Shown: in pieces, positions 59,641-64,000 of the stretch
Layout of the letters: each line of letters opens with the position of its first letter
How positions within the stretch are numbered: position 1 is the stretch's first letter
Source: Candidatus Bathyarchaeota archaeon
GTDB taxonomy: Archaea > Thermoproteota > Bathyarchaeia > Bathyarchaeales > Bathycorpusculaceae
Assembly (NCBI GenBank): GCA_026014585.1
Contig: JAOZIA010000002.1
Span: 231,677 to 295,676 of the forward strand
Direction: 5' to 3'
DNA: 64,000 nucleotides
Translations under genes and position numbers: made by a program
Notes under the pieces: generated by a model
Seen by the model: the letters and a program-made list of their open reading frames with translations, nothing else
What the model was told of the DNA's origin: nothing
Databases searched by the model: none

Positions 59641-60577
59641 GGGAGAAGTTGCCCAAGTCCACCCTGACCTGATAGTACGCAATGATGATAATCCTCGACT
59701 TATTTTTCCTCAAAGCGAAATGCAAGCCCTACAGGAATCTATTGAAGAAGTAGGCATACTTGTTCCACTAACAGTTTTTGAAAAAGAAAATGAGAAATAC
59801 ACGCTTGTAGACGGCGAAAGACGATGGCTTTGTGCGTTAAGGCTAAATCTAAAAGCTATCCCTGTTAACATTATCGCACGACCTGCAAGTAAAGTCGAGT
59901 ATGTTTTACGCATGTTTAACATTCACAACGTTCGAGAAGATTGGAAATTAATGCCTACAGCATTAAAACTGAAAGTTATACTGGAAGCATTCCCAGACAA
60001 AAGTGATAAAGAGCTTGCCAAGATAACAGGAATGACTGTGAGCACTTTACAGAGATGTAAAGAACTGCTAAAACTTCCTTTAGAATACCAAAGTATGATC
60101 TTGGAAGAGGAAGAAAAAGAAGTAAAAAAGCCAAAATATTCTGAAGATTTTTTCCTAGAGATGATGGGCGCAATTCGTTCAATAAAGAAATTCCATGCCA
60201 ACATCTACCAACAACATTCAGATGAAGGGATAATTAAAAAATTTGTAGAAAAAAGGGAAAATGGAAAAATAAAGAATGAAACCGATTTCAGAAAAATACC
60301 TAAAGTTATTGCAGCTGGCAGGAAAGGAGTATCAGACGTTAAAGTGGAAAAAACAATTGCTCGAGTAATTGATGATGAAGATTATACAATTGACGATGCA
60401 TACAAAATAGCAGTTCCTACAATTGAAAGTGTTGGAGTAGAGAAACAGTGCACCCAATTAATAGATTCTCTCAATGACTTGGACGCCAGACTAAATCAAC
60501 AAAGGAAACAAAATTTGGCATCGCTACTAAAAGAACTTAGAAAGATAATTGACAGCACTCTTAGGAAAATAGAGTGA
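59606..60577 (+). CDS. ParB/RepB-like domain protein
   Basis: 323 aa from GTG at 59606 (TTG at 59615 is also possible). The ParB/Srx N-domain is clear: PRLIFPQSEMQALQESIEEV, GILVPLTVFEKENEKYTLVD and GERRWLCALRL (the GERR nucleotide-binding box, residues 70-73). A helix-turn-helix follows (SDKELAKITGMTVSTLQRCK, about 131-150). The C-terminal half is helical and charged, rich in Lys/Glu. ParB proteins are CTP-dependent DNA clamps, but related proteins also act as nucleases or in defence. No ParA is present, which argues against plasmid partition. It is translationally coupled to both neighbours, overlapping the methyltransferase by 35 bases and the next gene by 4. Confidence 0.85.
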   Translation: MNQLSRQQVPPEGEVAQVHPDLIVRNDDNPRLIFPQSEMQALQESIEEVGILVPLTVFEKENEKYTLVDGERRWLCALRLNLKAIPVNIIARPASKVEYVLRMFNIHNVREDWKLMPTALKLKVILEAFPDKSDKELAKITGMTVSTLQRCKELLKLPLEYQSMILEEEEKEVKKPKYSEDFFLEMMGAIRSIKKFHANIYQQHSDEGIIKKFVEKRENGKIKNETDFRKIPKVIAAGRKGVSDVKVEKTIARVIDDEDYTIDDAYKIAVPTIESVGVEKQCTQLIDSLNDLDARLNQQRKQNLASLLKELRKIIDSTLRKIE

Positions 60578-61497
60578 AAATAATGGCGGGTCTATCAACA
60601 CAGCAAATAGACATGCTAAAAAACACTTGCATAAAATATTTTAAACAAAGATGCCAGGTTCACATAGATGTTCCTATTTCCGACGATATTCGATGGAGAC
60701 CACACGTTTATGCAAAAAACCATGAAGAACTCATTTTGGACATTTTGACAACTGAAGACATACCTGAAAGCCAGATAGAAAAATATATCACCATTAAAAA
60801 TAGATTTCCAGAAATTAATATCTACTTAGCAATAATTGATGATGTGCGGTATTCATATCCTGGAGTGATCGAGAAGTGTTCACGCTATGGCATAGGGATT
60901 TACATAATAAATGATAATCAGATGCATTTAATGATTGCTGCAAAAGCTCCAACAATTGAACAGATAAGATCTCATCATAATACTGCAATCGCCCCTAACG
61001 CACCCTTTGGAAATATTCTTGCTCTAAAAAAATGCTTTCGTAACTGTAAGGAATATTTATTTTGGATTGAAAAAAATTTACCAAAAAAGGTTTTTGAAGT
61101 CATTTATAACGCGATTAAAGATGGCGATATTACTGGAGTCGATCAAATTAGATTGCTCAGAGTATTTGATGAATCTGTCGACGAACGATTTCGAAATGAG
61201 TTCGAAAGACTTAGGGGGGAACTGATAGATTATGGAATAAATATAGAATTAAGAGTAATTTGCAATAAATTAACTGCAACTTCAGTGCATGGACGATTTA
61301 TATATACAAAAGACCAGCAATATCAATTGCCACCATTAAATTCTTTACTTGCTAACCAATGGGACAACATATTTCGTGACCCCAAGATTCCACAATTTGA
61401 GGATTATTGGAAAAGTGGCTTAGATGTTGTAACCAAATGGTCCGATATACAAAAAAGTGCCCAAACATTTTTACAGAAACAGAAAGTCCATAGTTAA
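60574..61497 (+). CDS. Unknown protein, possible degenerate nuclease plus PLD-like end
   Basis: 307 aa from GTG overlapping the ParB stop (GTGA); ATG at 60583 is also possible. Residues 30-120 read like a restriction-endonuclease-like order (RWRPHVYAKNHEELILDILT, TEDIPESQIEKYITIKNRFP, INIYLAIIDD, GIGIYIINDN), but the expected D/E-x-K is D-I-L, so it may be inactive. Near residue 239, VHGRFIYTKDQQYQLPPLNS resembles HxK/R plus D phospholipase-D-like or MIT-C-type catalytic ends. Neither assignment is secure. It forms a tight operon with a DNA methyltransferase and a ParB-like protein, which suggests the effector of a methylation-linked defence or element-maintenance system. Confidence 0.6.
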   Translation: MKIMAGLSTQQIDMLKNTCIKYFKQRCQVHIDVPISDDIRWRPHVYAKNHEELILDILTTEDIPESQIEKYITIKNRFPEINIYLAIIDDVRYSYPGVIEKCSRYGIGIYIINDNQMHLMIAAKAPTIEQIRSHHNTAIAPNAPFGNILALKKCFRNCKEYLFWIEKNLPKKVFEVIYNAIKDGDITGVDQIRLLRVFDESVDERFRNEFERLRGELIDYGINIELRVICNKLTATSVHGRFIYTKDQQYQLPPLNSLLANQWDNIFRDPKIPQFEDYWKSGLDVVTKWSDIQKSAQTFLQKQKVHS

Positions 61498-61615
61498 CAA
61501 TCAAACCGATAAACATAAAATTAGTTTTTTAGTCAAAAGAAGCACTATTTTCAGGGTTTTTTGTTTAGTGGGTTAATTTTTTATATGTAAGTTGTTATGG
61601 GAACTTGGTGTTTGT

Positions 61616-61765
61616 TTAGTTTTTGTAGTGGAAGGTGTAGTGGGTTTGTTTTTTGTTTTGATTTTTTATAAAAGCTGTAAAGCCTGTTTGGTTGATGCAT
61701 TCTTTGAATAGTTCGCGTTGCTGCTCTGACGTCATGCCTGTTACGTTATACGTGGCTTTTTGCAT
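61616..61765 (-). CDS. Mini-protein 3 of an overlapping gene cascade
   Basis: 49 aa: begins MQKATYNVTGMTSEQQRELF and ends QTHYTFHYKN. Its ATG lies inside the 3' end of the previous mini-gene in another frame, a 25-base overlap. It is polar and lysine-rich, with no membrane segment and no recognised family. Its reality is supported mainly by the chain of overlapping starts and stops. Confidence 0.45.
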   Translation of the reverse strand: MQKATYNVTGMTSEQQRELFKECINQTGFTAFIKNQNKKQTHYTFHYKN

Positions 61766-61920
61766 TTTTCAGACCCCCTCTTTTCGAGAACAGTTACTTT
61801 ATGGGTTTTCAGCAGCCAATCACACTGGAGGCTTTCGCTGATTTCTGTCTCTATTTGGCTGTTTGCTGTTTCTTTGGCTTCTGGGACTAAGTAAATGGCG
61901 ATTATAGCTATTTTATCCAT
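61741..61920 (-). CDS. Mini-protein 2 of an overlapping gene cascade
   Basis: 59 aa from ATG at 61920: MDKIAIIAIYLVPEAKETAN followed by SQIETEISESLQCDWLLKTH. The frame stays open upstream to 62205, but the zinc-ribbon frame is clearly coding there, so the internal ATG is preferred. It overlaps the zinc-ribbon gene by 13 bases and mini-protein 3 by 25. Predicted as a strand-helix-strand small domain; no family recognised. Confidence 0.5.
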   Translation of the reverse strand: MDKIAIIAIYLVPEAKETANSQIETEISESLQCDWLLKTHKVTVLEKRGSEKCKKPRIT

Positions 61921-62147
61921 GTTTCTTTTTCTCCTAACGGGTTTTCTTTTAGACTTATGTATTGAGCAACCACTCTGCCGCATTGCGGACAATGCACATG
62001 GTAGCCTTTGGGGTAACTTGGACCACCCGACAGTTGCGCGTCTTTTTTGGGGATTATGCAGCCGCATTGGCATTTCCATGCTTTTGTATTTTTTATAGAC
62101 AAATGGGGCAGGTGTATCTTTGGGGACAGCTGCATTTTTATCCACAC
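61908..62147 (-). CDS. Zinc-ribbon / rubredoxin-like small protein
   Basis: 79 aa; MWIKMQLSPK start at 62147, with an in-frame ATG at 62135. CQCGC and CPQCG are separated by a loop (IIPKKDAQLSGGPSYPKGYH). The spacing is like a zinc ribbon, with an extra Cys in the first pair. It is first in a three-gene overlapping cascade reading leftward and divergent from an RHH gene. It may be a regulatory or metal-handling protein. Confidence 0.6.
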   Translation of the reverse strand: MWIKMQLSPKIHLPHLSIKNTKAWKCQCGCIIPKKDAQLSGGPSYPKGYHVHCPQCGRVVAQYISLKENPLGEKETWIK

Positions 62148-62237
62148 TACAAATAGTATTACTTAGTAGTATTAAAGATTTTACAGTAAGATAAAGTAGC
62201 AACAATACTTAAACAATTAGCCAAGCCATAATCAACC

Positions 62238-62390
62238 ATGCCACGAAAAGCAAAAAAGAAAATCAGCCTATCAATCGACTCCGGCTTGCTTGAATGGATA
62301 GACCAAAACGTCTCAAACTTTACATTCCAAAACCGTAGCCACGCAATCGAGCAAGCAGTTTGCCGCATGAAAAAAGAAATGAACCAATAA
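62238..62390 (+). CDS. Small CopG-like ribbon-helix-helix protein
   Basis: 50 aa: MPRKAKKKISLSIDSGLLEW is the basic arm and strand; IDQNVSNFTFQNRSHAIEQA is the helix pair, with the NRSHAIEQA turn typical of RHH. It is divergent from the overlapping mini-gene cascade across a 90-bp gap and probably represses it. An antitoxin role would need one of the mini-proteins to be a toxin. Confidence 0.7.
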   Translation: MPRKAKKKISLSIDSGLLEWIDQNVSNFTFQNRSHAIEQAVCRMKKEMNQ

Positions 62391-62528
62391 TACACCTATT
62401 TTATGATTTTTCTATATGGTTTTTTGTTCCTGAAAATTCTTTTTATCCCAACCACACCCCCTTTGTTGCCAGTGGGCGGAAAAATGTTTTGCTCAGGGCT
62501 ATTCTTTATGCCCCAGTTCATTGGCAAC

Positions 62529-62579
62529 CTATTTGGAGCCTAATAGCCAACCCATGCAGAAACTATAGAGAGAGAGGTC
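62529..62579 (+). repeat. Dispersed palindromic repeat unit A
   Basis: CTATTTGGAGCCTAATAG, spacer, TGCAGAAACTATAGAGAGAG and AGGTC. It is the first unit of a tandem pair that copies the E1/E2 arrangement, but no Kelch gene is next to it. Confidence 0.85.
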
Positions 62580-62585
62580 AACCAG

Positions 62586-62636
62586 CATATTTGGAGCCTA
62601 TTAGAAATACAATGCAGAACCTATAGAGGGGAGGTC
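62586..62636 (+). repeat. Dispersed palindromic repeat unit B
   Basis: ATATTTGGAGCCTATTAG, spacer, TGCAGAACCTATAGAGGGGA and GGTC, followed by the common tail GGTAATGGCTGATTTT (62637-62652). The period to unit A is 57 bp. No coding content is seen from 62391 to 62745 apart from this pair. Confidence 0.85.
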
Positions 62637-62757
62637 GGTAATGGCTGATTTTCACAATCAAAACCCGCTACTTGCACCCTAAGCCAAACCAAAAGCCCAA
62701 CATGCCCGGGTTCTTGTGTAAGCTTTTTATTTTGGGTGTTACTTTGTGGGTTGCGGG

Positions 62758-63132
62758 ATGATTTGCTTGGATCGAGCCAACGTAATCAAAGAAGAATTAG
62801 CCGCTGGAGACACAACGTTTTTGGCAGTTTATGTGGAAGCACAAAACAGCATCCTAATCCTGCTCAGCGAACGAGTGGATAAGATGGGAACCATCGCGGT
62901 TGCTGTACCCAAACCCGCCGAACTCCTTGGAACCGTCACTTCCTCAATTCTTATGGGCGACAAAAACGCGATATCTGCCCGCATGTTTGCCGAGCACATC
63001 GCAGCCAAAAAAGGCAAAATCGCGATGGTCTCCATATATCTGGAACGCGCCAGCGAGTTGGATGCACAAAAATTCTTTATGCGCCTGCTCGAAAAAGTCA
63101 TGCAACCCCAAAAAGAGCCCACTCCAGCCTAA
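62758..63132 (+). CDS. PAC4-like (proteasome assembly chaperone 4-type) protein
   Basis: 124 aa from ATG at 62758; an upstream GTG at 62746 is possible. A TTTTTATTTT box at 62724-62733 suggests an almost leaderless mRNA. Sequence order is strand VYVEAQNSILILLSER, strand MGTIAVAVPKPAELLGTVTS, SILMGDKNAISARMFAEHIA (helix) and GKIAMVSIYL, then a final helix. This closely follows eukaryotic PSMG4/Poc4 (loop ending TxLLGD, then SxxxAxRLA, then VSxxL). Archaeal PAC4-like proteins are not well described, so this is a fold hypothesis. A PAC2 protein lies 4.6 kb away. It is followed 2 bases later by sua5. Confidence 0.5.
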   Translation: MICLDRANVIKEELAAGDTTFLAVYVEAQNSILILLSERVDKMGTIAVAVPKPAELLGTVTSSILMGDKNAISARMFAEHIAAKKGKIAMVSIYLERASELDAQKFFMRLLEKVMQPQKEPTPA

Positions 63133-63134
63133 CC

Positions 63135-64000
63135 ATGGCGAACCCAATGAAAACCCGCCTCATCAAAATAAACCCAAACAATCCCGAACCAGAAAAAATC
63201 CAAATCGCCGCAGACATCATACAACGCGGCGGATTAGTTGCGTTCCCAACCGAAACCGTCTATGGCTTGGGCGCAGACGCCCTCAACGGAGAGGCAGTTC
63301 AACACCTATTTGCCGCTAAAAATCGCCCACTGGATAATCCACCAATCATACACATCGCAGACACCAACCAAATCCAAAAACTCGCCAAAGAAGTGCCCAA
63401 GGTTGCGGAGATGCTAACGAGTAAGTTTTGGCCTGGACCCCTAACTTTAGTGTTTAAACGTTCAAACAATGTTCCAAAAGAAGCCGTTGCAGGCTTAGAC
63501 ACAATCGCCATCCGAATGCCCAATCACCCAGTCGCACTTGCATTAATCAGACAGAGCAGTTGCCCAATCGCGGCACCAAGCGCAAATTTGTCAGGAAAAC
63601 CCAGTCCCACCACAGCTAAACACGTTTTGGATGATTTAGAGGACAGCATTGATGCAGTATTGGATGGCGGCGCTACCAGTGTAGGGGTGGAATCTACTGT
63701 TTTGGATTTAAGTGTGGAGCCTCCGATGCTTTTGCGTCCAGGCGGAATCAGCTTTGAAGCCCTCAAAGCTGTTCTGGGTACAGTTGTGCTGCATCCGTTT
63801 GTGGCTTCAGAAAAAGAATTGTCGCTCAAAGAGTCACGCTCTCCTGGAATGATGCATAAACATTACGCACCCAAAGCCCAAGTTGTACTAATTGAAGGTG
63901 AACAAGGTGTGGTTGAGAAGAAAATCAAAGAACTCACACAATCCTACAAACAAAACGGCTGCAAAGTTGGAGTTTTAGCCACAATGGAAACGACAAGAAA
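63135..64000 (+). CDS. sua5: Threonylcarbamoyl-AMP synthase (Sua5/TsaC), 3' end outside window
   Basis: 288 codons are visible; the 3' end lies beyond the window. YrdC domain: GGLVAFPTETVYGLGADALN, FAAKNRPLDNPPIIHIADTN, FWPGPLTLVFKR, IAIRMPNHPVALALI, IAAPSANLSGKPSPTT and GVESTVLDLS. It is followed by SPGMMHKHYAPKAQVVLIEG, the linker and start of the Sua5 C-terminal domain, so it is the long Sua5 form. It makes threonylcarbamoyl-AMP from Thr, bicarbonate and ATP for t6A37 of ANN-decoding tRNAs. A TrmO-domain protein that would methylate t6A is encoded at 25456. It is coupled to the PAC4-like gene by a 2-base gap. Confidence 0.95.
   Translation, partial: MANPMKTRLIKINPNNPEPEKIQIAADIIQRGGLVAFPTETVYGLGADALNGEAVQHLFAAKNRPLDNPPIIHIADTNQIQKLAKEVPKVAEMLTSKFWPGPLTLVFKRSNNVPKEAVAGLDTIAIRMPNHPVALALIRQSSCPIAAPSANLSGKPSPTTAKHVLDDLEDSIDAVLDGGATSVGVESTVLDLSVEPPMLLRPGGISFEALKAVLGTVVLHPFVASEKELSLKESRSPGMMHKHYAPKAQVVLIEGEQGVVEKKIKELTQSYKQNGCKVGVLATMETTR

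Noticed and set aside
59606-60577. Plasmid partition locus
   Set aside because: The ParB-like protein has no ParA gene or parS-like array next to it, and is instead coupled to a DNA methyltransferase.
61741-62205. A 154-aa reading of the minus-strand frame
   Set aside because: The first two-thirds overlap the zinc-ribbon gene in another frame, which has clear CxC/CxxC motifs; only the last 59 codons are likely coding.
62360-62626. 88-aa plus-strand frame
   Set aside because: It is made mostly of repeat units A and B and has no domain or start signal.

Overview
The window reads as chromosome from an uncultivated archaeon, most plausibly a Bathyarchaeia-type (Thermoproteota/TACK) lineage. The archaeal markers are aRF1, the tetrahydromethanopterin enzyme Ftr, an MtrH-like methyltransferase paired with a small corrinoid protein, a Sulfolobus-style ferredoxin, PAC2 and possible PAC4-like proteasome chaperones, TATA-type promoters with GGTGA/GGAGG Shine-Dalgarno sites, an archaeal initiator tRNA-Met and a C/D-box guide RNA candidate. 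GTG and TTG starts are common. The lineage is inferred from gene content; no rRNA is present.

Layout. 1-10 kb: a partial chloramphenicol-acetyltransferase-like gene, tRNA-Thr, then tRNA-Leu(UAG). Two degraded 3' copies of tRNA-Leu lie at 3.4 and 10.0 kb. They bracket a DEAH/DUF1998 helicase gene and then a metal/corrinoid ABC importer plus a MarR-controlled ABC exporter, which looks like successive insertions at one tRNA gene. 10-19.8 kb: a membrane-anchored ArsR-like regulator, LOG-family protein, superoxide dismutase, a protein that looks like two fused Alba domains, Kelch protein A, two tandem B12-binding radical SAM proteins and the MtrH-like/corrinoid pair. 19.9-26.5 kb: two large STT3-like GT-C membrane proteins (the second without a usable ATG), an ArsR/GyrI-like pair and a TrmO fusion. 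26.5-36.3 kb: a redox region with an RnfD/NqrB-ferredoxin-FrhB fusion, a membrane partner and four radical SAM enzymes.

36.4-49.8 kb: tRNA-Arg(CCG), a DUF2090 aldolase with GlpX-type fructose-bisphosphatase (gluconeogenesis), a DUF5752/GT4 glycosyltransferase pair, a primase-like protein, ferredoxin, Kelch protein B between repeats, aRF1, Ftr and an AmmeMemoRadiSam-type radical SAM enzyme. 49.8-56.3 kb: a compact his operon in the order hisG-D-C-B-H-A-F-I, without hisE. 56.5-64 kb: small regulators, the C/D sRNA candidate, a PAC2 chaperone, initiator tRNA, an AT-rich three-gene DNA methyltransferase/ParB-like/unknown operon, a cascade of overlapping mini-genes, another repeat pair, a PAC4-like protein and a 3'-truncated Sua5.

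The genes suggest an anaerobe that uses corrinoid and tetrahydromethanopterin C1 chemistry, relies heavily on radical SAM enzymes and makes sugars by gluconeogenesis. The most unusual structures are: Kelch genes A and B, with identical DNA ends around divergent middles and a dispersed palindromic repeat (also present without a Kelch gene at 62.5 kb); the methyltransferase/ParB/unknown operon next to tRNA-iMet; the RnfD-FrhB fusion; and the tRNA-Leu insertion scar series.
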